A stretch of DNA of 64,000 bases. Source: Mycolicibacterium sp. TUM20985 (GTDB lineage Bacteria > Actinomycetota > Actinomycetes > Mycobacteriales > Mycobacteriaceae). Below are positions 54,978-63,180 of the stretch, one piece after another. Each line of letters starts with the position of its first letter. Within the stretch, counting starts at the first letter, position 1. The translations under genes were made by a program, and so were the position numbers. The stretch is from the NCBI RefSeq assembly GCF_030295745.1, contig NZ_AP027291.1, positions 2,852,001 through 2,916,000 on the forward strand, written 5' to 3'. Below the pieces are notes generated by a model, which did not search any database, was not told the origin of the DNA, and was given only the letters and a program-made list of their open reading frames with translations.

Positions 54978-55322
54978 ATGTACATCGGTGCAGTGTCGAT
55001 GTTGTTGACTGCGCTCGCGGGCCTCCTCGGCCTGTACGGTTTGCATCGATTGACCGCCGTGATCGCAACCCCATTGGTCTCGCTGCCGTTTCAATCCGGT
55101 TGGCTGCCGGAGGAGCATGCCATGTCGCGCTTTCACGTCCGGTGGTACCCGGCCACCGTGTTGTTTCTGGCGTTCGACGTCGAAATGCTCTTCATGTATC
55201 CGTGGGCGATCGTGGTTGCCGACGTGGGAGTCTCTGCAATCGTCGAGATGTTCGCGTTCCTGCTCGCGCTGTTGGTCGCCGTGGTGTGGGCGTGGCGCGA
55301 GGGGGCGTTGCGATGGGTCTGA
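54978..55322 (+). CDS. nuoA: NuoA-like subunit of a complex I membrane arm
   Basis: 114 residues, ATG 54978 after a strong ribosome-binding site. Three membrane helices. Diagnostic NuoA features are FQSGWLPEEHA (loop corresponding to the ESG/PFE region), SRFHVRWYPATVLFLAFDVEMLFMYPWA, with the conserved Asp-Val-Glu in the second helix. It opens a run of eight genes with 4-10 base overlaps or very short gaps. In complex I, NuoA lies at the junction of peripheral and membrane arms beside the quinone site. Confidence 0.9.
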   Translation: MYIGAVSMLLTALAGLLGLYGLHRLTAVIATPLVSLPFQSGWLPEEHAMSRFHVRWYPATVLFLAFDVEMLFMYPWAIVVADVGVSAIVEMFAFLLALLVAVVWAWREGALRWV

Positions 55323-56344
55323 CGACAGCGCTGGCCCGCTTCGCCGCACGCCACCCGCACGTCCTCGTCGTGGAGGCACCCGGCGCCTGGGAGCAGCGCG
55401 CGACCCTCGAACACCAGGCATTGCGGCGCGGTTGGCGCCTAGCCGACAGCCCGGCCGACGCCGACGTGCTGGCCATCTGCGGGCCTCCCGGGCCCGAGCT
55501 GACCGAGGCGATCGACCGGGTCTGGGAGCAATTGCCCGGGCCGCGGGTACGCCTCGATCTGGGCCGAGACGAGATCGACGTCGACGAGGCCCTAGACCGG
55601 GCGAGCGCCGAGCTCACCGACACCGGACGGCATCGCACCGACGCCCGACAACGAACGGCCGAGCCCGAGGTCGACACGGGCGACGACATGGACATGGGCG
55701 AGATGGACCACGACGACATGGACATGCACATGTCTCCGTCGGGAATTGCGCTCGCCGAGGGCGGCGACGACCGCGACGGACTCGAGATGGACGTGCTGCA
55801 CGTACATCTGGGACCAGTACTGCGGCATTGGCCTGCAGGTCTAGTGGTGCGCTGCTCACTGCAGGGCGACCTGATCGTCGACGCCGAAGCATGGGCGGTC
55901 GACGCCGAGCAATCACCCTCCCCTACACCACCGTTCGATGCCCGGATCGAGGCGGCCCGGGAATGCGATCGGCTGGTGTCGCTGATCGCGTTGGCCGGCT
56001 GGCCGCATGGCGCCACGCAGGCCCGACGGGTTCGGGATCTGCTGCTCGTCGGTGACGCGCCGGCAGACGCTCAGTTGCACGCACTGCGCCGCACGGTGAC
56101 GCGTTCACGCACCCTTCAATGGTCGTTGCGCGGGGTGACGGACGGTCACCTCCGGATGCTGGACCGCGCCCAAGCCCTACTTGCCGATTCCGTGCCGCCC
56201 GGCACCATCGCAACCACCGCGCTTTCCGATGTGCCGCAACGGATCATCGGACGCGAACTGGCCACGGCCCGGCTGGTCATCGCTGGTCTGGAGACTCTCG
56301 AGCCGTCCAGCACGACTGCGCGCCGGGGCGGTACGCATGGCTGA
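55313..56344 (+). CDS. Unusual subunit: degenerate NuoB-like plus NuoD-like fusion with Met/His/Asp-rich linker
   Basis: 343 residues, ATG 55313 overlapping nuoA by 10 bases. Residues 1-95 look like the NuoB fold (HPHVLVVEAPGAWE..ADVLAICGPPGPELTEAIDRVW) but have none of the four cluster-N2 cysteines. Residues 121-140 are almost only Asp, Met, His, Gly and Glu. From 159 the text resembles the start of NuoD: VLHVHLGPVLRHWPAGLVVRCSLQGDLIVDAE versus the GPQHPSTHG..DGE region. A helical part with ECDRLVSLI follows. It takes the place of NuoBCD. The similarity is by eye and weak; a new family is equally possible. Confidence 0.55.
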   Translation: MGLTTALARFAARHPHVLVVEAPGAWEQRATLEHQALRRGWRLADSPADADVLAICGPPGPELTEAIDRVWEQLPGPRVRLDLGRDEIDVDEALDRASAELTDTGRHRTDARQRTAEPEVDTGDDMDMGEMDHDDMDMHMSPSGIALAEGGDDRDGLEMDVLHVHLGPVLRHWPAGLVVRCSLQGDLIVDAEAWAVDAEQSPSPTPPFDARIEAARECDRLVSLIALAGWPHGATQARRVRDLLLVGDAPADAQLHALRRTVTRSRTLQWSLRGVTDGHLRMLDRAQALLADSVPPGTIATTALSDVPQRIIGRELATARLVIAGLETLEPSSTTARRGGTHG

Positions 56345-57275
56345 CGGCGTGCTCACCACCGTCTCGGGAGGCTGGGCCATCGGTGCCGCAGCCCTGCTGG
56401 CTCTGCTGATGGTGTTCGCGGCGACGGTCAACGGGGTCCTGGCCGCACGCGCGGAGGGACAACTCGGTGGCGGTTTCATTCGGCCGCTGGCGGAGACGGC
56501 GCGGCTGATGCGGCAGCGCCGTCGCACCACGCTGGAGGCCGACCGCCCGCTGTGGCGGGTCGGCGGCGCGGGCCTGGTGGTGGCGGCGCTGATGATGACC
56601 GCGGTGGTGCCACTCGGGACGTGGACGCTGCTCGATTTGGACGTCGGCGTCGTGTGGTTCAACGCGATGGACGTGCTGGTCTGGTCGTTCGTGTGGCTCG
56701 TCGGGTGGGGTCCGAACTCGGTGCATTCGATGGTCGGCGGATACCGCTTCCTCGCCCACGGTCTCGCCTACGAACTCCCGCTGATGTTCGCATTGGTGGC
56801 ACCCGCGATCGCGGCCGGCAGTTTGCGCGTCGGGGACATCGGCGCCGCGCAGCACGGCCTGTGGTTCGCCGTGTGGATGCCGGTCGCGTTCGCCGGGTAC
56901 TGCCTGGGCGTAATCGCATTCTCGGTGTGGGGTCCGTTCTCGCCGGCGCTGGGACCCGACATCGCGGGTGGTGTCGCCGCCGAACTGTCCGGAGTGGACC
57001 GGTTGGTGTTCGAGGCCGGACGCTACGGTCTGCTGGCCGCGGGCGCGGCGTTCGCGGTGCCGATGTTCCTCGGCGGCGGCAGCGGGCCGCTACTGCCCGA
57101 TTGGTGTTGGGTGCTCGTCAAGACGATGGCGCTACTGGCGGCCTTCGTGTGGCTGCGGCGCCGCCTGCCCGCTCTGCGTCCGGACAAGTTCATGGAGGTG
57201 GGCTGGCTGGTGCTGCTGCCCGCGGTCGTGCTCCAGGACTTCGTCGTCGCCGTCATCGCGGTCTGGAGTAACTGA
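56337..57275 (+). CDS. nuoH: NuoH-like subunit
   Basis: 312 residues, ATG 56337 overlapping the previous gene by 8 bases. About eight helices. Conserved parts: VNGVLAARAEGQLGGGFIRPLAETARLMRQRRRT (loop 1, closer to the hydrogenase-4/Ech type than to RxGPNRVG), GWGPNSVHSMVGGYRFLAHGLAYELPLMFALVAP with its Glu, and a terminal LRPDKFMEVGWLVLLP. The quinone-chamber motif ExNRxPFDLPE is not recognisable; its place is taken by FSVWGPFSPALGPDI. The quinone site therefore seems altered or lost. Confidence 0.85.
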   Translation: MADGVLTTVSGGWAIGAAALLALLMVFAATVNGVLAARAEGQLGGGFIRPLAETARLMRQRRRTTLEADRPLWRVGGAGLVVAALMMTAVVPLGTWTLLDLDVGVVWFNAMDVLVWSFVWLVGWGPNSVHSMVGGYRFLAHGLAYELPLMFALVAPAIAAGSLRVGDIGAAQHGLWFAVWMPVAFAGYCLGVIAFSVWGPFSPALGPDIAGGVAAELSGVDRLVFEAGRYGLLAAGAAFAVPMFLGGGSGPLLPDWCWVLVKTMALLAAFVWLRRRLPALRPDKFMEVGWLVLLPAVVLQDFVVAVIAVWSN

Positions 57276-57279
57276 CAGC

Positions 57280-57843
57280 ATGGTTGTCGACATCGCGTTC
57301 TGGACCGTCGCCGTCGTCGCGGTCCTGTCCGGCGCGGCAGTCTTCTGGGTCGATTCGATGGCCCGCGCCACCTACGCGCTGGCGCTTTCCTTCATCGCCG
57401 TCGGCGTGAACGTGCTTCTGCTGCATCAGAACTACGTCGGCGTCATCACCATCCTGATGATGGTCATGGAGATGGCCGTCATGGTGGTCTACATGATCAT
57501 GTTCATGGGGATGAACCCCGCGTTGATGCCGATGAGCATGGTGCACGACAACCGGCGTGCGGTCGGCGCCGCCGTGGTGACCTTCGCCCTGCTGGCTGCG
57601 GGCATCCTCCTCGTCGACTGGCCCGCCCGGCGCGGCGTTCCGTCCGGTGACGTCACCCGCGCACTCGGCGAGGCGCTGATGGGTTCGAAGATGCTGGTGA
57701 TGACGGTGATGAGCCCGGTGATGGTGGCCACGATCGTGGCCGGCATCGTCTTGGCCGTCCGCCGCACCCGCTACGACCGCTTCGGTGACGACCTGCAGCG
57801 TCGAACTCCCGACGATCCCCAGCCGGGCGGAGTGGGCCGATGA
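57280..57843 (+). CDS. nuoJ: NuoJ-like subunit, Met-rich
   Basis: 187 residues, ATG 57280. Five predicted helices in NuoJ order. The third, which in NuoJ carries the pi-bulge and YVGAVMVLFLF-type motif, reads VITILMMVMEMAVMVVYMIMFMGMNPALMPMSM. This is strikingly rich in Met and has a buried Glu. It overlaps nuoK by 4 bases (ATGA). The call rests on topology and operon position. Confidence 0.8.
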   Translation: MVVDIAFWTVAVVAVLSGAAVFWVDSMARATYALALSFIAVGVNVLLLHQNYVGVITILMMVMEMAVMVVYMIMFMGMNPALMPMSMVHDNRRAVGAAVVTFALLAAGILLVDWPARRGVPSGDVTRALGEALMGSKMLVMTVMSPVMVATIVAGIVLAVRRTRYDRFGDDLQRRTPDDPQPGGVGR

Positions 57844-58142
57844 CGCTTCAGACCGTGCTTCTGGTCGCGGCCGCGCTCTTCAGCGTCGGCCTCTACGGCG
57901 CGTTGTCCCAGCAGGTCGTGGTGATGGTGATGATGGGCCTGGAGCTGATGATCAACGGCGTGATCCTGGCCGCGGCCGCGTTCTGGTGGTTCTTGGCGCC
58001 CAACCCGACCGGTCAGGTGCTGTTGATGGTCGTCATCGCGGCGATGACCGTCGAAATGGCCATGGGTTTCGCGGTCGCCACGCTGCTGCACCGCGATCAC
58101 ATGACCGACATGACCGACATGGCCGAGGACCTCTCCGGATGA
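57840..58142 (+). CDS. nuoK: NuoK-like subunit
   Basis: 100 residues, three helices. Both buried glutamates of the NuoK channel are kept: MGLELMINGVILAA and MTVEMAMGFAVAT. A short extra C-terminal tail contains HRDHMTDMTDMAEDL, with the same Asp/Met/His flavour as the linker of the fusion subunit. Overlaps nuoJ and nuoL by 4 bases each. Confidence 0.92.
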   Translation: MTLQTVLLVAAALFSVGLYGALSQQVVVMVMMGLELMINGVILAAAAFWWFLAPNPTGQVLLMVVIAAMTVEMAMGFAVATLLHRDHMTDMTDMAEDLSG

Positions 58143-60046
58143 TTCTCGTGGGGCTGGATGCGGGTCAGGCGGCGCTGGTCGCGACGGTGCTGATGCCGGC
58201 GCTGGTGGGCACCGCGTTGACGCTGGGTGCGCGCGCCGACCGCCTCGCCGGACCGATCTCGGTGGCGGCGGCCGCGGTGACGTGCGCGCTGTCGGTGGTC
58301 GCAGCCGTCAGCCGGCCCACCGTGGGGACACCGTTCATGGCGGGTAGCGAACTCGCGCTGGGCGTCGACGAGCTGTCGGGCCTGGTGCTGCCCACCGTCA
58401 CCGCGGTCACCCTGTTGGTCCTGGTGTTCGCGGCGGGCGACATCACCGAATCACGACGTCGCTTCCACGGACTGATGCTGTTGTTCGCGGCAGCAGTGAA
58501 CATCACCGTGACCGCCGCGACCCTGCCCGCGTTGCTGCTCGGTTGGGAGGTGATGGGAGCTACGTCATACGCGCTCATCGGATTTCGATGGCGGGAGCCG
58601 AAGCGGGTGGACGGCGGGCTTACCGCCTTTCTGACCACCCGGTCGGCCGACCTCGGGCTCTACCTCGCTGCTGCGACGGCGCTGGCGGGCGGCGCCGGAT
58701 TGGCCATCGCCGATCTGCCCGCGGCGTCGCCGGGCTGGCGACACGTAATCGCCGCAGGCATTCTGGTGGCCGCCCTCGGCAAGGCCGCGCAGTTGCCGTT
58801 CTCGTTCTGGCTGTCCCGTGCGATGGAAGGCCCCAGCCCGGTCAGCGCGCTGTTGCACTCCGCGGCGATGGTGGCCATGGGCGGATATCTGCTGCTGCGC
58901 AACGCCCCGCTGCTGGCATCCACCGGGTGGGCTGACTCCGCGGCGGCGTGGATCGGCGCGTTGACGGCCGTCGCGCTGGGCGTGATCGCGGTCGCCCAAC
59001 GGGATCTCAAGCAACTGTTAGCAGCGTCCACGGCCTCGCAGTTGGGATTCGTGGTGATGGCAGCCGGGCTCGGCGCGGTCAGCGGTGGTGCGGCGCAACT
59101 GGTGGCGCACGCGGCGACCAAGGCACTGCTGTTCCTCACCGCCGGTGCCTGGTTGAGCGCGCTGGGCACCAAGCACCTCGACGGTCTCCGTGGTGTCGCA
59201 AGACGATGGCCGACGGTGGGATGGACGGCGACGGTCGGCGCACTCTCCCTGGCCGGTATCGCACCGCTGTCGCTATGGCTCACCAAGGACGCCGTCCTGG
59301 CCGCAGCGCTCGAGACGTCGCCGTGGCTCTACGCGGTCGGGCTGCTGGGCGCTGCCGTCTCGGCTGCCTACGCGGGCAAGATCGTCGTCGTCATCTGGCG
59401 GCGCCCCGACCGCGAACTCGCCGCGCGACATCTCGACGAGGAGGAGCCGGGCACCCGCACGGTCGGACTGCTGGAGGCGACGCCGCTGGTGGTGTTGGCG
59501 GCCGGAGCCGCGGTGCTCGGCGTGCTGGCACCCGCCGCTCCGGCCACCGAGCTCACCGTGTCTGCGGTCATCGCGATCGTGATACTCCTCGCCGTCACCT
59601 ATCTGGTCCCGCGCGGCCGACTCCCCGAATTGCCATGGGCGCTGCCCTGGTTCGGGATGGAGAGCGCGATGCGTGCAGTGATCGTGGTGCCCACGGTGCG
59701 CCTGGCCCACGCCCTGGCGGTGTTCGACGATCGCGTCGTCGATCGTGGCGTGCACGAGCTCGCCGCACGCACGATTCAGCTGGCGCGGGGGGCGGCCCAT
59801 GCCGATGACCATGCGGTCGACGGGGTCGTGCGGAAGCTGGCTGCCGGCACCACGACGGTCGCGCAGCGCGCGGCACGCGTCGACGACCACGACGTGGACG
59901 GCGTCGTGAACGCCGTCGCGGCCGCGACCCGAAAACTCGGACGCCTGGCCCGCAAACCGCAGACCGGCATGGTGCATGACTACTACTTCCAGGCCGCCGC
60001 GATGCTCGCGATCGGTATCGCCCTTCTCTACGTCGTATCGAGGTGA
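58139..60046 (+). CDS. nuoL: NuoL-like antiporter-type subunit with repeat-containing C-terminus
   Basis: 635 residues, ATG 58139 (ATGA overlap with nuoK). Channel residues are intact: Glu in LLLGWEVMGATSYALIGF, Lys in AALGKAAQLPFSFWLSRAMEGP, His/Lys in LVAHAATKALLFLTAG. After the antiporter core, the stretch corresponding to the lateral helix contains three degenerate ~30-residue repeats centred on VVDRGVHELA, AVDGVVRKLA and DVDGVVNAVA. A final helix (AAAMLAIGIALLYVV) ends the protein. In complex I this arm clamps NuoM and NuoN. Confidence 0.92.
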   Translation: MILVGLDAGQAALVATVLMPALVGTALTLGARADRLAGPISVAAAAVTCALSVVAAVSRPTVGTPFMAGSELALGVDELSGLVLPTVTAVTLLVLVFAAGDITESRRRFHGLMLLFAAAVNITVTAATLPALLLGWEVMGATSYALIGFRWREPKRVDGGLTAFLTTRSADLGLYLAAATALAGGAGLAIADLPAASPGWRHVIAAGILVAALGKAAQLPFSFWLSRAMEGPSPVSALLHSAAMVAMGGYLLLRNAPLLASTGWADSAAAWIGALTAVALGVIAVAQRDLKQLLAASTASQLGFVVMAAGLGAVSGGAAQLVAHAATKALLFLTAGAWLSALGTKHLDGLRGVARRWPTVGWTATVGALSLAGIAPLSLWLTKDAVLAAALETSPWLYAVGLLGAAVSAAYAGKIVVVIWRRPDRELAARHLDEEEPGTRTVGLLEATPLVVLAAGAAVLGVLAPAAPATELTVSAVIAIVILLAVTYLVPRGRLPELPWALPWFGMESAMRAVIVVPTVRLAHALAVFDDRVVDRGVHELAARTIQLARGAAHADDHAVDGVVRKLAAGTTTVAQRAARVDDHDVDGVVNAVAAATRKLGRLARKPQTGMVHDYYFQAAAMLAIGIALLYVVSR

Positions 60047-61542
60047 ATGTGCTCAGCCTGATCGTGTTCCTGCCACTGGCGGCCGCGCTGGTCCTGGTTG
60101 CGGTCCCGCGCATCGGGGACGCGGCGGCCCGCTGGATCTGGGTCGCCGCGGCCACCGTCGAACTGGTTCTGGTGCTGCTGTGCTGGGCCCGCTATCGAAC
60201 GCCGGGGCCGGGTGCCTTCGCGTTCGAGGAACGGGCCCCGTGGATCCCCGGCGTCAACAGCAGCTACCACCTCGGCGTGGACGGCTTGTCGCTGCCGCTG
60301 GTGGCGATGACCGCGGTGATCTTCCTCGCGTGCGCCGTCTACGGGCTTCGGGAGGACAAGCGTCCACGGTTGCAGGCCGCGCTGATGCTGTTCCTGCAGA
60401 GCGTGGGCCTCGGGGTGTTCGTGTCACTCGATCTGATCCTGTTCTTCGTGTTCTTCGACCTGTCGATCGTCGCCATGTACTTCGCGATCGCAGGATGGGG
60501 GCACGGCCAGGAAGCAGCCCGGTCTGCACTGAAGTTCTTCCTGTACACGTTCTTCGGTTCGTTGGCGCTGCTGATCGGGTTCATCGGGCTCTACGTCGCC
60601 GCCGATCCGCACACCTTCGACATGCCGGAACTGATCGATGCCATGCCACTGTCCGGCCGACCGGTGGCGGGCGGGTTGGTGCTCGCGGCGATTCTGCTGG
60701 GGCTGGCCGTGAAGACTCCGACCGTCCCGTTCCACACCTGGTTGCCGCCCGCGCACACCGACGCCTCGGCGATCGGGTCGGCGGTGCTGGCCGCGGTGCT
60801 GCTCAAACTGGGGACGTACGGCTTCGTGCGGATCGCGATGCCGATGCTCCCCCAGGCGTGGCAGTCGTGGGCCTGGGTGATCGTCGCCGTCGGCGTGGTG
60901 TCGGTGCTCTACGGGGCGTTGGTGGCGCTGGCCCAGACCAACGTCAAGCGCATGATTGCCTACACGTCGGTCAACCACATGGGCTACGTCGTCCTGGCCG
61001 TCGGCGTCGCGGGTCTGCTGGCGCCGAATTCCGACGCGGCGCGCAGCATCGCGGTGACCGGTGCGGTCACTCAGATGGTCAGCCACGGCCTGATCACCGG
61101 TGCGCTGTTCCTGCTGGCCGGTGTGCTGGCCAACCGCACCGGTACCTACGAGATGGATTCCTTCGGCGGCCTCGCCGGTCCGGCGCCCAAGTTCGCGACG
61201 CTGTTCGCGGTCGGCGCGTTCGCCTCGCTGGGACTGCCCGCCTTCTCCGGCTTCATCGCCGAGTTCCAAATCTTCACCGGCAGCATCGCCGTCGCTCCGG
61301 TCACCGCCGTCGCCCTGGTCGGCATTCTGATCACATCGGCGCTGTTCCTGCGCGCGCTGCAGCGGGTGTTCACCGGCGAAACCCGGGGGCAGTCAACGGG
61401 ATTCCTCGACCTGCGGCCCAGCGAGATGTGGGCGGTCGCCCCGCTGCTGGTGCTTTCGCTGGCCATCGGGGTCTTCCCGCGGCCGCTGCTCGCCCTCATC
61501 GAACCGGCGGCGCGGACACTGGTAGAGCTGGTCGGACGGTAG
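60043..61542 (+). CDS. nuoM: NuoM-like antiporter-type subunit
   Basis: 499 residues, GTG 60043 overlapping the nuoL stop (GTGA). It follows the NuoM pattern closely: LGVDGLSLPLVAMTAV, LKFFLYTFFGSLALLIGF, LGLAVKTPTVPFHTWLPPAHTDA with the channel Lys, and TNVKRMIAYTSVNHMGYVVL. The key transmembrane Glu of the family (FFxWExML in most NuoM) is an Asp here: FFVFFDLSIVAMYF, Asp139. That keeps an acid but shortens it. Otherwise complete. Confidence 0.93.
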   Translation: MNVLSLIVFLPLAAALVLVAVPRIGDAAARWIWVAAATVELVLVLLCWARYRTPGPGAFAFEERAPWIPGVNSSYHLGVDGLSLPLVAMTAVIFLACAVYGLREDKRPRLQAALMLFLQSVGLGVFVSLDLILFFVFFDLSIVAMYFAIAGWGHGQEAARSALKFFLYTFFGSLALLIGFIGLYVAADPHTFDMPELIDAMPLSGRPVAGGLVLAAILLGLAVKTPTVPFHTWLPPAHTDASAIGSAVLAAVLLKLGTYGFVRIAMPMLPQAWQSWAWVIVAVGVVSVLYGALVALAQTNVKRMIAYTSVNHMGYVVLAVGVAGLLAPNSDAARSIAVTGAVTQMVSHGLITGALFLLAGVLANRTGTYEMDSFGGLAGPAPKFATLFAVGAFASLGLPAFSGFIAEFQIFTGSIAVAPVTAVALVGILITSALFLRALQRVFTGETRGQSTGFLDLRPSEMWAVAPLLVLSLAIGVFPRPLLALIEPAARTLVELVGR

Positions 61543-61548
61543 CCCGGC

Positions 61549-62940
61549 GTGAACCCGCTGCTGCTGCTCCCGGAGATGCTGCTGTTCGGCGGCGGGCTCG
61601 GCGTGCTGATCGGCGGGTCCTTCCTGCCGCGCCGACGGTTGTGGATCACCCGCGCGGCGGCTGCGACGGCGTTGGTGGCCGCGATCGCCGTCGCCGCGGT
61701 GGCGCTGGCCGGTCCGGGCGGTGAGGCGTTCGAGGGCACGTTCCGCGTCGATACGAGCACCGGCGTCGCCCGCATCGTCGCCGCGTTCGCGGTGCTGCTG
61801 GTGCTGGCGCTGGCCTCCGACGAGATCGCCGGATCACCGCGCGAGAGCGAGACCTACGCCCTGGCCCTGTTCGCCACGACGGGCACGCTTCTGCTGGCCG
61901 GCGCCAACGATCTGCTGGTCGTGGCTCCGGCATTCCTGCTGGCCAGCATTCCGATCTACGGGCTGATCGGTCTGGCGCGCACCTCGACGGGCGCGGAGGC
62001 CACCATGAAGGCCTACCTGTTGGGCGCGCTGTTCGGCATCGTTCTGTTGCTGGGCATCACGCTGGTCTATGGCGTGGCGGGCAGCACCCGCTACGCCGAT
62101 CTCGCCACCCGGCTGGCGGAGGTGGCGCCCGGCGCGGTCGCCGCGGGCGTGTTCGCGATCCTGTGCGGTCTGATGTTCGAGGCCGGTGGCATCCCCGCGC
62201 ATTTCTGGGTGCCCGACGCCGCCCAGGGTGCGAGCGGGACCGTCGCGGCATTCCTGACGACCGTTCCCAAGATCGGCGCGCTGTTGGCGGTCTACCGGTT
62301 GGTGCTAGCCCTCCCCGGGACCCTGAACTGGCCACTGCTGATCGCCGTCCTGGCTGCGGCCAGCATGACATTGGGCAATCTCGCCGCCTACTGGCAGACG
62401 GATCCGCGCCGGCTGCTGGGCTGGTCGACGGTGGCGCAGGTCGGATTTCTGCTGGTGCCCCTGGTCGCCGCGGGCCGCTCCGATCTGGCATCCCCGTCGC
62501 TGCTGTTCTATCTGGCCGGCTACACGGTGACGAATCTCGCGGCCTTCGCCGTCACCACCGCGCTCCCAACCTTGCGAGACCTTTCGTCCTATCGCGGGCT
62601 CGGATGGCGCCATCCCTGGCTGGGAGTCGCCCTCGTTGTGGCACTCCTGGGCCTGGTCGGCACCCCGCCGACGGCTGTGTTCGTCGGCAAGCTCACCACC
62701 GCATCCGCCGCGTGGGACGGCGGCTACGCCTGGCTGGCGGTTCTGGTCGTCCTCAACTCACTCATCAGCCTCTTCTACTACCTGCGCTGGATCGTTCCCA
62801 CCATGTCGCGCCCGCAGGCAGATACCGTCGACGTCGTGCCGACCCGCTGGGCCGCCGTGACCGCGATCTCGGCTGCTGCGCTCAGCGTCGCACTGGGGGT
62901 TGGCGCGGGCGCCGTGTGGGCGGCGATCGGCGGAGGGTAA
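61549..62940 (+). CDS. nuoN: NuoN-like subunit lacking key channel residues
   Basis: 463 residues, GTG 61549, 6 bp after nuoM. Fold and order are NuoN-like (YWQTDPRRLLGWSTVAQVGFLLVPL, LGLVGTPPTAVFVGKL). The position of the conserved Glu (LGxExxSL) reads APAFLLASIPIYGL, a Leu. The conserved Lys of the broken helix (GFKxxxVPFHxWTPD) reads LMFEAGGIPAHFWVPD, Glu211. The second Lys (TVPKIGAL, Lys241) stays. By known complex I biochemistry such a channel would be impaired or altered in ion path. It is the last gene of the operon. Confidence 0.88.
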   Translation: MNPLLLLPEMLLFGGGLGVLIGGSFLPRRRLWITRAAAATALVAAIAVAAVALAGPGGEAFEGTFRVDTSTGVARIVAAFAVLLVLALASDEIAGSPRESETYALALFATTGTLLLAGANDLLVVAPAFLLASIPIYGLIGLARTSTGAEATMKAYLLGALFGIVLLLGITLVYGVAGSTRYADLATRLAEVAPGAVAAGVFAILCGLMFEAGGIPAHFWVPDAAQGASGTVAAFLTTVPKIGALLAVYRLVLALPGTLNWPLLIAVLAAASMTLGNLAAYWQTDPRRLLGWSTVAQVGFLLVPLVAAGRSDLASPSLLFYLAGYTVTNLAAFAVTTALPTLRDLSSYRGLGWRHPWLGVALVVALLGLVGTPPTAVFVGKLTTASAAWDGGYAWLAVLVVLNSLISLFYYLRWIVPTMSRPQADTVDVVPTRWAAVTAISAAALSVALGVGAGAVWAAIGGG

Positions 62941-63085
62941 GGGCCTCACCGCACCCGATTCATCGCCTACCAAGCGCAACGCGCGCGCCCGAATGGCCAT
63001 TGGCACAACGAATTACATTGCTGTTGTTTGTGACCACTGTTACCAACGGTGCCAAAGTGATGTAACTTACGAATACACAGTGCGT

Positions 63086-63108
63086 CTACGTACTGCGTTA
63101 GTACGTAG
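63086..63108. promoter_or_regulatory. Perfect inverted repeat CTACGTAC-N7-GTACGTAG upstream of the RipB-like gene
   Basis: Eight-base arms, 7-base spacer, 72 bp before GTG 63181 in the 240-bp gap after nuoN. The gap is AT-richer than its surroundings (62998-63080). It could be an operator or an RNA hairpin. A GAAGGAG ribosome-binding site lies around 63164-63170. Confidence 0.45.
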
Positions 63109-63180
63109 ATATCCGGACGCACTCCGACCCGACTACCCGCGGCAACAATGCCATGACCGCGCCAGAAGGAGTTACGAGAC

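Noticed and set aside
54978..62940. Ordinary NADH dehydrogenase I operon
   Set aside because: nuoB, C, D, E, F, G and I are missing, and the subunits deviate at quinone and channel motifs, so it cannot be a standard complex I by itself.
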